The notes: generated from the letters alone by a model not told the origin. A stretch of 64,000 nucleotides of DNA from Archangium minus (GCF_044360475.1 NZ_CP043494.1:6758001-6822000), one strand, 5' to 3'; positions 1-8,524 are shown, numbered from the stretch's first letter. Translations and numbers: made by a program.

Positions 1-18
1 TACTAGGAGCCCACAACG

Positions 19-783
19 ATGAACGCGCGCAAGACATCCGGTATCGCGGCGCTCGCCGCCCTCGGCCTCCTCTCGCTCGGGGCCGCGCCTCGAAAGGACG
101 AGGCACCCAAGCACCAGGTCCCCAGGTCCAAGGACGGCGACGTCGTGATCGCCCTGTGCGATGGCGAGACGACGCTCGAGGTCGACGGCGTGAAGGACCC
201 GGCGAAGATCGACAGGAAGAAGGCGCAGGAGATCTCCAACCACCTCATGTCGGAGTGGCGGAAGAAGAACCCGAACGCCCGCTGGGACGACCCGGACCCC
301 GTCCTCCTGGCGCAGGCCCAGCCCCCCACGCCCCCCCAGGCCACCAAGGCGCCCGTCGCCAACCAGGGACAGACCGCTTCCTCCAACGCGGACGCCGTCC
401 AGAAGAAGCAGGACGCCAACGTCCAGACGGGACACACCTACGGCGCCTTCAGCGCTCGCGACGAGGCGCTCTGGAAGGCGTCGGCCGAGCAGATCGTCCA
501 GGAGGGACACAAGGTCTTCCATGACGCGAAGGAGCTCGGTAGCACCGTGGCCGTCTCCTGCGACATGTGCCACCCCGATGCCTCCAACACCCATCCGGAG
601 ACCTACCCGAAGTACCAGGTGCAGCTCGGCCGCGTGGCGCTGCTGCGCGACATGATCAACTGGTGCATCGAGAACCCCGTGCGCGGCAAGCCGCTCGCCG
701 AGGATGACCCGCGGATGAAGGCCATGGAGGCGTATATCTACGCCCAGCGCAAGGGTGTGAAGCTGGAGTACGGCAAGCACTGA
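19..783 (+). CDS. Secreted monoheme c-type cytochrome-like protein
   Basis: 254 aa. An N-terminal signal peptide (hydrophobic residues about 8-23) sends it across the inner membrane. A Pro/Ala/Gln-rich low-complexity linker (about 97-135) precedes a C-terminal heme domain with one CXXCH (C181-H185, CDMCH) followed by a YP...GR..LLRD.IN.C pattern. That pattern resembles the heme domains of SoxA/TsdA-like cytochromes, where a downstream Cys (here C216) can matter, but I see no other Sox gene. AGGAG 10-12 nt upstream supports the ATG. It probably carries electrons in the periplasm. It lies 21 nt before an ECF sigma gene whose anti-sigma factor also has a CXXCH, so the three genes may be functionally linked. 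The exact redox partner is unknown. Confidence 0.75.
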   Translation: MNARKTSGIAALAALGLLSLGAAPRKDEAPKHQVPRSKDGDVVIALCDGETTLEVDGVKDPAKIDRKKAQEISNHLMSEWRKKNPNARWDDPDPVLLAQAQPPTPPQATKAPVANQGQTASSNADAVQKKQDANVQTGHTYGAFSARDEALWKASAEQIVQEGHKVFHDAKELGSTVAVSCDMCHPDASNTHPETYPKYQVQLGRVALLRDMINWCIENPVRGKPLAEDDPRMKAMEAYIYAQRKGVKLEYGKH

Positions 784-804
784 GCGAACGGCACGGGATT
801 GGCC

Positions 805-1371
805 ATGTGGAACCGCAAGAGCGCCCAGGGCGGGAACGGACGCAAACCCTCGTTCGACGAGGAGGCCGTGCAGCACCTTCCCGCCCTCTTCGACACCGCC
901 CTCCGGCTGTGCGGCAGCGAAGCGGACGCGCAGGATCTCACGCATGACACGTACGTGCGGGCGCTCGCCGCGGCGGACCGTTACGAGCAGCGCACCTCGC
1001 TGCGCGCCTGGCTCCTGACGATCCTCCACAACCTCTTCCGCACACGCCTCAGGAATCAATCCCGCCATCCAGAGGTCGAGCTGGACGAGGAGTCCCTTCC
1101 GCCGGAGCCGTCATCCGAGCCCGTGCGGTGGAAGGCAGTCACCCCCGCCCAGCTCGATGCCGCCCTCCGGGAGCTGCCCCTGAAGCTTCGGGAAGTGGTG
1201 GTGCTGCGAGATCTCCAGGGATTGAGCTATCGTGAGATCTCGCAGGTGTTGGACGTGCCCGCCGGCACGGTGATGTCACGCCTCCATCGCGGAAGATTGG
1301 CGTTGAAGGAGGCCTTGTTACCCAGAACGGAAGACGTCGCCCCAGGCGACCCTCAGCGAGACGTACAATGA
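805..1371 (+). CDS. ECF-type RNA polymerase sigma factor
   Basis: About 188 aa, normal for group IV sigma factors. Region 2 is visible in the CGSEADAQDLTHDTYVRALA and LRAWLLTILHNLFR segments (promoter melting and -10 recognition). Region 4 is the helix-turn-helix LSYREISQVLDVPAGTVMSRLHRGR. ATG at 805 is preferred; a TTG six bases upstream in frame is an alternative, and neither has a strong Shine-Dalgarno. Its stop overlaps the start of the anti-sigma gene (ATGA at 1368-1371), the usual sign of translational coupling with a cognate regulator. It likely directs transcription of a small envelope or redox regulon, possibly including this cluster; the target promoter was not identified. Confidence 0.9.
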   Translation: MWNRKSAQGGNGRKPSFDEEAVQHLPALFDTALRLCGSEADAQDLTHDTYVRALAAADRYEQRTSLRAWLLTILHNLFRTRLRNQSRHPEVELDEESLPPEPSSEPVRWKAVTPAQLDAALRELPLKLREVVVLRDLQGLSYREISQVLDVPAGTVMSRLHRGRLALKEALLPRTEDVAPGDPQRDVQ

Positions 1372-2177
1372 GCCCCTCCTGCGATTCGGTGCGGACCTTC
1401 CTGTCCGCGTACCTCGACGGTGAGGCGACTCCCCTGCCCCGTGTTGACCTCGAGCGACATCTGGAGTCCTGCACCGCCTGCTCCCGTGAAGCCGAGGACC
1501 TGAGAACCCTCCGCACCGTGGTGCGAAATGCCTGGGTTCCGGCCCCCGTCCCCGCCGGCCTCCGTCGAAGTGTGGAGGCACTTCGAGCCGACCGGCGCCC
1601 CCGCCGCCGATTCGTCGCCCTGGGAGGCGCGCTGGCCGCCATGGCCGCGGCCCTGCTGGTGTTCCTCATCCCGGGCTCCACGGCGAAGGCCTCCTCGCTC
1701 GCCGAGGCGGCCGTGCTCACCCATGTGGGGCTCGTGGATGGGTTGTTGCCCCTGGATGTCGCCGAGCGGGATCCCACCCGGCTCTCCGCCCTCCTGTCGG
1801 CACGCCTGGCCTTCCAGGTGGTGCTGCCAAAGCTCGATGACGCCACGCTCAAGCTCGACGGCGCACGCATGGTTCCCCTGGATGGTGCCTATGCGGCCGT
1901 CGTGAGCTACCGCAGGGAGGGCGAGCCCGTGAGCCTCGCCATCGCGCCGCGGCCCTACGCCGGCAAGCCGGCGGGTGAGTCTCGCACCGAGGTGTTCCGC
2001 AGCGTCCGCTTCGAGTCGCGCGAGATGCACGGCTACCACGTCATCTCGTGGAGCGAGGGCGCGCTGAGCTACTCGCTCGTCTCCCGCCGCCCGGCGGATG
2101 GACGTGCCTCTTGCGCGGTGTGCCATGGGCAGAGCTCCGGGCTCCAGCGCGTGGACGAGTTCCACGGCATCCGGTGA
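1368..2177 (+). CDS. Transmembrane zinc-binding anti-sigma factor with C-terminal CXXCH
   Basis: 269 aa. The cytoplasmic N-terminus carries the ZAS motif H31-x3-C35-x2-C38, which binds the sigma factor. One membrane helix (about 82-103) follows, then a periplasmic domain with the GYHV.SW..G.LSYSLVS pattern common in RsiW/RseA-like anti-sigma factors. The unusual part is the tail: C249-A-V-C-H253 is a canonical heme c attachment motif, placed in the periplasm about 17 residues before the end. The gene overlaps the sigma gene by 4 nt. Inference: the membrane anti-sigma factor may sense heme, cytochrome maturation or redox state through this motif. A plain zinc or disulfide role for the two Cys is the alternative. 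Confidence 0.87.
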   Translation: MSPSCDSVRTFLSAYLDGEATPLPRVDLERHLESCTACSREAEDLRTLRTVVRNAWVPAPVPAGLRRSVEALRADRRPRRRFVALGGALAAMAAALLVFLIPGSTAKASSLAEAAVLTHVGLVDGLLPLDVAERDPTRLSALLSARLAFQVVLPKLDDATLKLDGARMVPLDGAYAAVVSYRREGEPVSLAIAPRPYAGKPAGESRTEVFRSVRFESREMHGYHVISWSEGALSYSLVSRRPADGRASCAVCHGQSSGLQRVDEFHGIR

Positions 2178-2224
2178 TGTGTTAGGGAAGTGACGGCGTC
2201 CTACCCACCATCGGAGAGAGAGAC

Positions 2225-2689
2225 ATGGCTCATTTCGACGAGACCGCCGTTGCGCAGCGCTACGGGCGACTGCCCAAATCCGACGACGATGCGGTGCAGT
2301 ACCTCAAGGCGCTCAAGGTCATCATCAGCGCCGACGGGGAGGCCCACGCGGCCGAGCTGGAGGCGCTCCGCAAGGGGCTCGGGAAGCTGGGGCTCACGCC
2401 GGACCTCGCCAAGCAGCTCGAGTCCTTTGACGGCCACGGCGCCAAGCTCGAATCCGTCCTGCCGAAGATGAAGCCCGGCGGCCTGCGCGCACGGATGCTC
2501 GTGCGCGACGCCATCGAGCTGTCCCGCGCGGATGGGAAGTACGCCCAGGAGGAGAAGGCCGCCGTCGCCAAGGCCGCCCAGCTCCTCGGGGTGGACGAGA
2601 CGACGGTGAAGTCCATCGAGTCGCTCGTCGAGCTCGAGCACGCCGTGAAGCACCTGCGCAAGGCGCTGTTCCCGAAGAAGAAGAAGTAA
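2225..2689 (+). CDS. TerB-like (tellurite-resistance fold) cytoplasmic protein
   Basis: 154 aa, no signal peptide. It is all-helical with two repeats of the acidic TerB signature: ISADGEAHAAELEAL near residue 35 and LSRADGKYAQEEKAAV near residue 100, both typical of metal-binding helical hairpins in TerB/DjlA-type domains. It ends in a Lys run (PKKKK). GGAGAGAGAC directly before the ATG is the ribosome site. It is a single gene between the anti-sigma factor and a kinase-like fusion. The family is linked to metal and stress sensing, but the specific job here is unknown. Confidence 0.7.
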   Translation: MAHFDETAVAQRYGRLPKSDDDAVQYLKALKVIISADGEAHAAELEALRKGLGKLGLTPDLAKQLESFDGHGAKLESVLPKMKPGGLRARMLVRDAIELSRADGKYAQEEKAAVAKAAQLLGVDETTVKSIESLVELEHAVKHLRKALFPKKKK

Positions 2690-2746
2690 TGTCGTGAGAG
2701 GTCGTGAAGGAAGGAGAGGTTCCCCCTCTCCGTCCCTCCTCCCGCC

Positions 2747-4690
2747 ATGTACCGCCTGCGCCTGACCGCCAACCAACTGGCCCTGTTCAGCTCCGTCACC
2801 CGGAGCGATGCGCTCAAACGCGAGATGATCTCCGCGACGACGATGCTCCCACCGGGGACCGTCGTGCGGCTCGGAGCGCGGACCTTGCGGCTGGGCGCCC
2901 CCCTGGGCAGCGGCCTGGTCGGCACGGTCTCCGAGGCCCGCTGCGCCGACACCGGAGAGCGCTTCGCGCTGAAGCGGGCCCGCGCGGCCATCCGCACCTT
3001 TCAAGAGTTCTTCCGGCTGGAGGCCGCCGCCACCGAGGCGCTGTCCGGCCTCACCGCGCTGCGCCCCGCCCGCATCATCGAGCGCACCAGCCACGCCCTG
3101 CTCAAGGAGTTGCTGCACGGGCCCACCCTGCAGACGCTCATCCTCCAGGGCGCCCTCGGCCAGGAGCAGCGCGACTCCTTCGTCGAGGCGCTGCGGCAGG
3201 TGGCCGACATCCACACGCGCCTGGGCTTCCTGGTCGATCTCTCGCCCAAGAACGTCTGCTGGCAGGACGGGTGGGTGCTGGTCGACGCCGGACCCAAGAC
3301 CCACACCACCGACTACGTCACCCTCCTGGAGGCGCCGGACTGGGAGCGGTATGTGCGGTATTTCGAGCGCAAGGGAAGCCTCGCCCGGGGCGGCTCCGCG
3401 CCCTCCGTGCTCGTCCGCCCCGTAGCGGACACGGGCATCGCCAACGCCCGCTCCTTCGCCTTCGTCCGGGACTGGTGGATGTGGATTCCCTATGATCCCC
3501 ACGTCGAGCCCGACCGGTTCTTCGTCACGATCGACGAGACGCAGCAGGAGGACGAAGCGGTCTTCCGCGTCGAGCTCGACCGGGGCGCCGAGCTGGTGCC
3601 CGTACCTGGTGTGGAGGCGCGTCTGGCCGAGAGCGAGCTCGTCCGGGCCTGCGCGCTGGAGGCCTGGAAGCGCCAGCACCCGCACCTTCCCGCCCTTGCG
3701 CAGGGGGAGCACCGGCCGCTGCCGTTCACGGCAAGCCGGGAGCCGCTGAGCCTCGCGGCGCTGGCCACCGAGACGGAGCCCTTGGGGCTGGCCAAGGCGC
3801 TCAAGCGGGCCTTCCCGGCGCGGGAGGAGCTCCAGGTACCGGACCTGCCCGTCCTCCCCTACCCCCACTGGACCGAGCTCGGGCGCGCGGGCAGTCCGCA
3901 CCGCCCCACTGACATCCTGTGCCACGAGCCCTTGAAGACGTCCCGAGTGGCGCTCGATACGCTCCTGAGCCGCCACCGGCACTTCACGGCGACCCCGCCC
4001 CTGACCCGCACGGATGGCCCGTTCTGCGAGTTGCTGTGCATCCCCTCGGGGGATTGCCGGCGGGCCGTGCTCTTCCTCCCCGGCTTCCGGGCCTCTGTCG
4101 AGGCAGAGGCGGCACTCGTCTCGGCGCTGCTCGCCAGGGGGCTCGATGGGCTCTTCGTCCTGACCCACATGGGAGTGCGCAACAGCAGCGGCCAGGCCCT
4201 GGTGACCGCGGGCCGTTGGGAGACGGTCCTGCTCTGGGATGCTATCGACTACGTCACCGAGTGCCTGGGTGCCAGCGAGGTTGTCCTCGTCTCGGCGTCC
4301 CACGGGTCGATCGCCGCTGTGCTCGTGTCCGACCTGCACCCGCGCGTCACGGCCCTCTCCCTGGACTCGTGCGTCCGGCGCCCGCTGGATCTCGTCGCGC
4401 ACCTGGCCCAGGCCCGGGGCGAGTCGCCCGGAACCGCCATCCAGTCACTGGTGGAGCACCACATCCCCCAGCCCTTCCAACTCCGGGAGCCCACGCGCAG
4501 CCACCTGCGCGTGCTGTCGATGTACTCGCGACAGGACCGGCTCGTCGCCGCGTGCGGAGATCTGCCCGTGGGAACCCTGACCCTCTACGAGGGGGGGCAT
4601 GCCGCCACCATGCGCCACGACAGCTCCGAGAAGGGCGTGCCCGAGGTCTGCGTCGACGCCCTCCACGCGTTCCTCGGAGAGACCTCTTAA
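2747..4690 (+). CDS. Protein-kinase-like domain fused to alpha/beta hydrolase
   Basis: 647 aa. Residues about 40-200 have a kinase/Kdo-kinase-like fold: Gly loop GSGLVGTV (54-61), ALK with K77, a catalytic-loop-like D164-L-S-P-K-N169 and metal-binding D180-A-G, so the key residues look intact. A middle region (about 230-430) is unassigned. Residues 438-645 look like an alpha/beta hydrolase: oxyanion segment LFLPGF, nucleophile elbow S-A-S518-H-G, acid D597, and base H618 in EGGHAATM. No signal peptide is seen, so it is presumably cytoplasmic. No good Shine-Dalgarno supports the ATG; an internal start at 2825 is possible. The substrate is unknown. The combination of a phosphotransferase-like fold with an esterase/lipase-like fold is unusual. 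Confidence 0.7.
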   Translation: MYRLRLTANQLALFSSVTRSDALKREMISATTMLPPGTVVRLGARTLRLGAPLGSGLVGTVSEARCADTGERFALKRARAAIRTFQEFFRLEAAATEALSGLTALRPARIIERTSHALLKELLHGPTLQTLILQGALGQEQRDSFVEALRQVADIHTRLGFLVDLSPKNVCWQDGWVLVDAGPKTHTTDYVTLLEAPDWERYVRYFERKGSLARGGSAPSVLVRPVADTGIANARSFAFVRDWWMWIPYDPHVEPDRFFVTIDETQQEDEAVFRVELDRGAELVPVPGVEARLAESELVRACALEAWKRQHPHLPALAQGEHRPLPFTASREPLSLAALATETEPLGLAKALKRAFPAREELQVPDLPVLPYPHWTELGRAGSPHRPTDILCHEPLKTSRVALDTLLSRHRHFTATPPLTRTDGPFCELLCIPSGDCRRAVLFLPGFRASVEAEAALVSALLARGLDGLFVLTHMGVRNSSGQALVTAGRWETVLLWDAIDYVTECLGASEVVLVSASHGSIAAVLVSDLHPRVTALSLDSCVRRPLDLVAHLAQARGESPGTAIQSLVEHHIPQPFQLREPTRSHLRVLSMYSRQDRLVAACGDLPVGTLTLYEGGHAATMRHDSSEKGVPEVCVDALHAFLGETS

Positions 4691-4698
4691 GGGCCGCC

Positions 4699-4980
4699 TT
4701 AGAAGGAGCAGTAGGAGATCACTTCCTGGGTGTAGCTGCCCTGCGTCGTCCCGAACTTCGTGAGGGTGCCGTCGCAGTCGCAGTACTCACGGCCCACCTC
4801 CACGCCATTCTGGAACCAGTAGCGGTTGAACGCCCTGCGGCCGTCGCACGCATACAGGAGCGACTGCTCAGTCGTCTCGATCGTCGTCTCCGGGGCGGAC
4901 TCCTCCATCTCCATCCCCCCACCGCAACCGCTCAGGACCAGGGCAACGACACAGGCCAGGGATGCACGCAGCTTGCTCAT
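4699..4980 (-). CDS. Small cysteine-containing lipoprotein
   Basis: 93 aa. It has a lipoprotein signal peptide with lipobox LVLSGC near residue 19. An acidic Glu/Thr linker follows, then a 45-residue mature domain with four Cys (YACDG, EYCDCDGT, ISYCSF) and several aromatics, suggesting a disulfide-stabilised domain. The layout resembles small secreted proteins of the DUF6289 type, but I only half recognise it. ATG at 4980 is chosen because GGAGAGGAG sits 7 nt upstream; a TTG further out (5001) has no ribosome site. It converges on the kinase-hydrolase fusion with 8 nt between the stops. Function unknown. Confidence 0.6.
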   Translation of the reverse strand: MSKLRASLACVVALVLSGCGGGMEMEESAPETTIETTEQSLLYACDGRRAFNRYWFQNGVEVGREYCDCDGTLTKFGTTQGSYTQEVISYCSF

Positions 4981-5075
4981 GTTCGGCTCCTCTCCTGACA
5001 AACGAGACAGTCAGGGATTCTCAGCGTGCCACGTGGGAGCCTCTCGTGTCACTCCGATCCATCGAGGAAGGAAGA

Positions 5076-5110
5076 CCCTCACCCCAACCCTCTCCCAGAG
5101 GGAGAGGGGG
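5076..5110. repeat. Palindromic dispersed repeat (CCCTCACCCCAACCC type)
   Basis: This contains a perfect 9-bp stem, CCCTCTCCC (5088-5096), loop AGA, GGGAGAGGG (5100-5108), preceded by CCCTCACCCCAA. The unit is familiar as a short dispersed repeat in many GC-rich proteobacterial genomes. Here it forms the last codons and stop of the minus-strand pseudouridine synthase and may also act as a transcript 3' end. Confidence 0.7.
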
Positions 5111-5804
5111 CTTTGCGCAGGAGTTCCACGGTTCGCGCCATGTCCTCCGGGAGTGGGGACTCCAGCGCCCTCGCCTCGACTCCCGGCAGTGAGGGCCACT
5201 CCAGTCGCGCCGCGTGCAGCGGTGTCCGCGCCAGCACCTCCTCCTCCCCTTCCCCTCCCAGGTCCTTCGCCTTCAAGGGCTCGGCCCGCCCGTACTGGTG
5301 ATCCACCAGCAACGGGTGTCCCTCCGAGAGCAGGTGCACGCGGATCTGATGTGTCCGCCCCGTCTGCGGCTCGGCCTCCACCAGTGAGGCCGCCGTGAAT
5401 ACCTCCACCGGCCTCACCCGCGTCCTCGAGGGTTTGCCCTCCTCCCCCGGCCTCGCCACCCGCATCCGCCCCTTGCGCGCAGGCACCAGCGCCGCGTCCA
5501 CCATCCGCGGCGTCTCCACCCGGCCCTCCACCAGCGCCAGGTAGCGCTTGCGCACCTTGCCGGATTCGAACGCCATCGACAGCGTCCGGTGCTTCTCCGG
5601 CTCCAGCGCGAACACCATCACCCCCGAGGTGTCCCGATCCAACCGGTGCACCACGTACACCTTCCGCTTCAGCTGCTCCTCCAAGACCTCGCGCAGCGAG
5701 GGTCCACTCCCCTCGCCGCGCCCGGGGATGACCAGCATCCCCGCCGGCTTGTCCACCGCGAGCAGCCCCGCGCCCTCGAAGAGGACGCGCACCCCTCCGC
5801 TCAC
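5079..5804 (-). CDS. RluA-family pseudouridine synthase
   Basis: 241 aa, without an S4 domain. It isomerises uridine to pseudouridine in rRNA or tRNA. The family signature HRLDRDTSG holds the catalytic Asp (near residue 56), with VDKPAGMLVIPG at the start of the domain and the late motif PQTGRTHQIRVHL. Start GTG at 5804 overlaps the TGA of the upstream M16 gene (GTGA), so it is translationally coupled. The last residues (PSPSGRGLG) are read out of the dispersed repeat at 5076-5110, so the original C-terminus may have been altered by insertion of that repeat. The exact target base cannot be read from the sequence. Confidence 0.88.
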   Translation of the reverse strand: MSGGVRVLFEGAGLLAVDKPAGMLVIPGRGEGSGPSLREVLEEQLKRKVYVVHRLDRDTSGVMVFALEPEKHRTLSMAFESGKVRKRYLALVEGRVETPRMVDAALVPARKGRMRVARPGEEGKPSRTRVRPVEVFTAASLVEAEPQTGRTHQIRVHLLSEGHPLLVDHQYGRAEPLKAKDLGGEGEEEVLARTPLHAARLEWPSLPGVEARALESPLPEDMARTVELLRKAPSPSGRGLG

Positions 5805-7180
5805 TCGTAGTCCGAGGCCGGTACCACCTTCACCGTCCCCAGCCCCTTGAGCTGCTTCTTCACCTCGGAGGCGCGTCCCAGCAGCACGATGAGCGGCGGC
5901 TGCGCGAAGAGGTACTTCGTCGCCACCTCCACTGTCTGCTTCTGCTTCACCGCCATCAGCCGCTCCCGGAACTTCTCCACCCAGTCGTCCCCGAGCCCGT
6001 GCACCCTGATGTCGCTGATGACCGCGGCCACCGACTCGTTCGTCTCCGTCCGCAGCGGGTACAGCCCCGCCAGGTACCGCTGCGCCTTCTTCAGCTCCGC
6101 CGCGGTGATTCCCTCCTGGCGCACCTTCGCCACCTCACCCAGCGTGACGTCGAGCATCTCCCGCGTCCGGTCCGTCTGGGTGAACGTGGAGATGCCGAAC
6201 ACACCTCCCGCGTTCATCATGTCGAAGTAGCTGTGGATGCCGTACGTCAGGCCGCGCTCCACGCGCACCTCGTTCACCAGCCGCGAGGTGAACCCGCCGC
6301 CCAGCGCGTTGTTCATCGTCGTGGACGGGAAGTAATCCGGATGGCCCACCCGGAAGCCCGGCCCGCCAATGCGCACCTGCGTCTGCGTCTGGTCCGGCTT
6401 GTCCACCAGCAGGATCCGGCCCGTGGTCACCTTGTCCGCCGAGGGCAGCTGCACCGGCGCTTCTGGTCCACCCTCCCAGCCGGCGAAGGCCTTCTCCGCC
6501 TCGTCCACCACCTGCTGCGGGCTCACCGCGCCCACCACTGTCAGCAGCGACACCCGGGGACCCACCCGCTCCCGGTGGAAGCGCACCAGGTCGTCCCGCG
6601 TGAAGGTCCTCACGTGCGCCGCGCTGCCACCGATGTCGTGCCCATACGGGTGCTTGCCCCACAGCGCCCGCGTGAAGGCTCGATCCGCGATCACCGCCGG
6701 ATCATCCAGGTCGTTGGAGAACCCCGCCAGTGCCCGCTCGCGCGCCAGCTCCACCTCGCGCTCCGGGAAGGACGGCTCGCGTACCAGCTGCCCCAGCATG
6801 GACATCATCGCCGGGAAGTGCTCCGCGGGCGTCGTGACGAAGAGCGACAGCACGTCCTCGCTGCTCCCCACGGAGAAGCTCGCGCCAACGAACTCGATCG
6901 TCTCGTCGATCTCGTCCGCGCTCATCTTCGCCGTGCCCCGGCGCAGCAGGCGCGCGGTGAAGTCCGCGAGGCCGTGCTTGTCCGCCGGGTCCGTCGCGCT
7001 GCCCGCGCGGATGACGAGCCTCGCGGCCACCAGGGGCAACGGCCCGCGCTCGGCGGCCAGCACCTTCAGCCCGCTGGAGGTGGTGCTCTCGTGGAGGGTG
7101 GGCAGCGTCAGCGCGCCCGTCGTGGGGGCCGCCTTCTTCGTCACGACCGCCTTCTTCTTGCTCGTGGCTCGGGTGGCCAT
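5801..7180 (-). CDS. M16 peptidase-like subunit, non-catalytic partner
   Basis: 459 aa. It has the M16 (insulinase/processing peptidase) fold, with the R...Y/RGLTYGI segment in the C-terminal half. The zinc motif HXXEH is absent: the equivalent position reads KHGLADFTARLLRRG. It is therefore expected to be the structural or substrate-binding half of a heterodimer whose catalytic half is encoded immediately upstream (7181-8524). A Lys/Ala/Thr-rich N-terminus (about residues 1-25) precedes the domain, and there is no signal peptide. The gene begins directly after the stop of the catalytic partner and overlaps the pseudouridine synthase gene by 4 nt. Confidence 0.88.
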   Translation of the reverse strand: MATRATSKKKAVVTKKAAPTTGALTLPTLHESTTSSGLKVLAAERGPLPLVAARLVIRAGSATDPADKHGLADFTARLLRRGTAKMSADEIDETIEFVGASFSVGSSEDVLSLFVTTPAEHFPAMMSMLGQLVREPSFPEREVELARERALAGFSNDLDDPAVIADRAFTRALWGKHPYGHDIGGSAAHVRTFTRDDLVRFHRERVGPRVSLLTVVGAVSPQQVVDEAEKAFAGWEGGPEAPVQLPSADKVTTGRILLVDKPDQTQTQVRIGGPGFRVGHPDYFPSTTMNNALGGGFTSRLVNEVRVERGLTYGIHSYFDMMNAGGVFGISTFTQTDRTREMLDVTLGEVAKVRQEGITAAELKKAQRYLAGLYPLRTETNESVAAVISDIRVHGLGDDWVEKFRERLMAVKQKQTVEVATKYLFAQPPLIVLLGRASEVKKQLKGLGTVKVVPASDYE

Positions 7181-8524
7181 CTACTCGACGTCCTTTCCAT
7201 CTGCGCTTGCGTCCGCGGGTGCTCCCGCGGCGGGGATGAGCGTCACCACGGAGCGGCGCTCGGGTGCGAAGGTCTTCGCCGCCACCGCCTTCACCTGCTC
7301 GTTCGTGGCGGCCGCGTACACCGAGGGCAGCGTCAGCCCGTCCCGCCACGAGCCGAGCAGCGCCTCGTAGTGGCCCATGGCATGGCCCCGCCCACTGTTC
7401 GTCGCCAGCTCCCGCAGGTGGTCTGCCCGCAGGTTGTTCTTCGCCTTCTGCAGCTCGCGCTCCGTCAGGCCTTCCTCGGCCACGCGCGCCAGCTCCGCGT
7501 ACAGCGCCTCCTCCACCTTGCGCGGATCCGAGTCCGGCTTCAGCTCCAGGTAGAAGAGGATGATGCCGGGATCAATCCGCCAGCCCCAGTCCACCGCCAC
7601 CGACACGGCGAGCTGCGTCTCATAGACGAGCTTCTTCACCAGCCGGCTGCCTTCGCCCTTGGCCAGCCCGTACTGGATGACGTCCAGGAGGAGCGTCTCC
7701 TGATCGCGCGCCGCCGGACCCCGGTAGGCGATCATCAACGCGGGGGACTGGGCGGGGTGGCGCACCTCGGCGCGGCGCTCGCCCTTCTGCTCGGGCTCGG
7801 CGTTGAGCACGGGCTCGGGCTTGGGGCCCTTGGGGATGTCCCCGTAGTAGCGGCGCACCAGCGCCAGCGTCTGCTTCGGGTCAATGTCCCCGACGATGTA
7901 GAGCACCGCGTTGTTGGGCGCGTAGTACGTGCGGAAGTACTGCTCGCAGTCCTGGCGGGTGATGTTCTCGATGTCCTTCATCCACCCGATGACCGGCCAG
8001 CGGTACGGGTGCGCCTTCCAGACGAGCGTGCCCAGTTCCTCGTCCATGATGCCGGTGATGTCGTTGTCCACGCGGACGCGGCGCTCCTCCATCACCACCT
8101 GGCGCTCGCTGGCCAGCGCGTCGTCGTTGATGCGCAGCGAGCGCATCCGGTCCGACTCCAGGTCCAACACCTTCTCCAGCGCGTCCGAGGCGAAGTCCTC
8201 GTAGTACACGGTCATGTCCGTGGACGTGTACGCGTTGGAGCGGCCACCGTTGGACTCGAGCACCATGTCGAACTTCTTGGGGCCGTACTTCTTCGCCCCG
8301 TTGAACATCATGTGCTCGAACAGGTGGCTGATGCCGGTGATACCGGGCCGCTCGTTGCGGCTGCCTACCTGGAAGAAGGTGTAGAGGCTCACCACTGGCG
8401 TCTGGTGGTTGGCCAGCAGACGAACCCGGAGACCATTGGGCAGCGTGGCCTCCTGGACGTCGAACAGGGATTGCAGGACGGGATCCGCCGTGCGCTCGGC
8501 GGGCTTCGCAGGTGCCTTCGGCAT
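7181..8524 (-). CDS. M16 family zinc metalloprotease, catalytic subunit
   Basis: 447 aa from the chosen ATG. The inverted zinc motif H-L-F-E-H is present in the segment GISHLFEHMMFNG, with the downstream Glu-containing helix (the third ligand in this family). The C-terminal half has the usual SRLVKKLVYETQLA pattern. It pairs with the HXXEH-less M16 gene that follows with no gap, as in mitochondrial-processing-peptidase-like bacterial pairs. It likely degrades peptides in the cytoplasm, since no signal peptide is evident. The start is uncertain: a GTG at 8551 adds nine residues, and neither start has a clear ribosome site. Confidence 0.9.
   Translation of the reverse strand: MPKAPAKPAERTADPVLQSLFDVQEATLPNGLRVRLLANHQTPVVSLYTFFQVGSRNERPGITGISHLFEHMMFNGAKKYGPKKFDMVLESNGGRSNAYTSTDMTVYYEDFASDALEKVLDLESDRMRSLRINDDALASERQVVMEERRVRVDNDITGIMDEELGTLVWKAHPYRWPVIGWMKDIENITRQDCEQYFRTYYAPNNAVLYIVGDIDPKQTLALVRRYYGDIPKGPKPEPVLNAEPEQKGERRAEVRHPAQSPALMIAYRGPAARDQETLLLDVIQYGLAKGEGSRLVKKLVYETQLAVSVAVDWGWRIDPGIILFYLELKPDSDPRKVEEALYAELARVAEEGLTERELQKAKNNLRADHLRELATNSGRGHAMGHYEALLGSWRDGLTLPSVYAAATNEQVKAVAAKTFAPERRSVVTLIPAAGAPADASADGKDVE

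Noticed and set aside
2201..4402. A 733-aa open frame antisense to the TerB-like and kinase-hydrolase genes
   Set aside because: High-GC antisense frame: Arg/Gly/Glu-rich composition, no family motif, and the opposite strand has clear domains.
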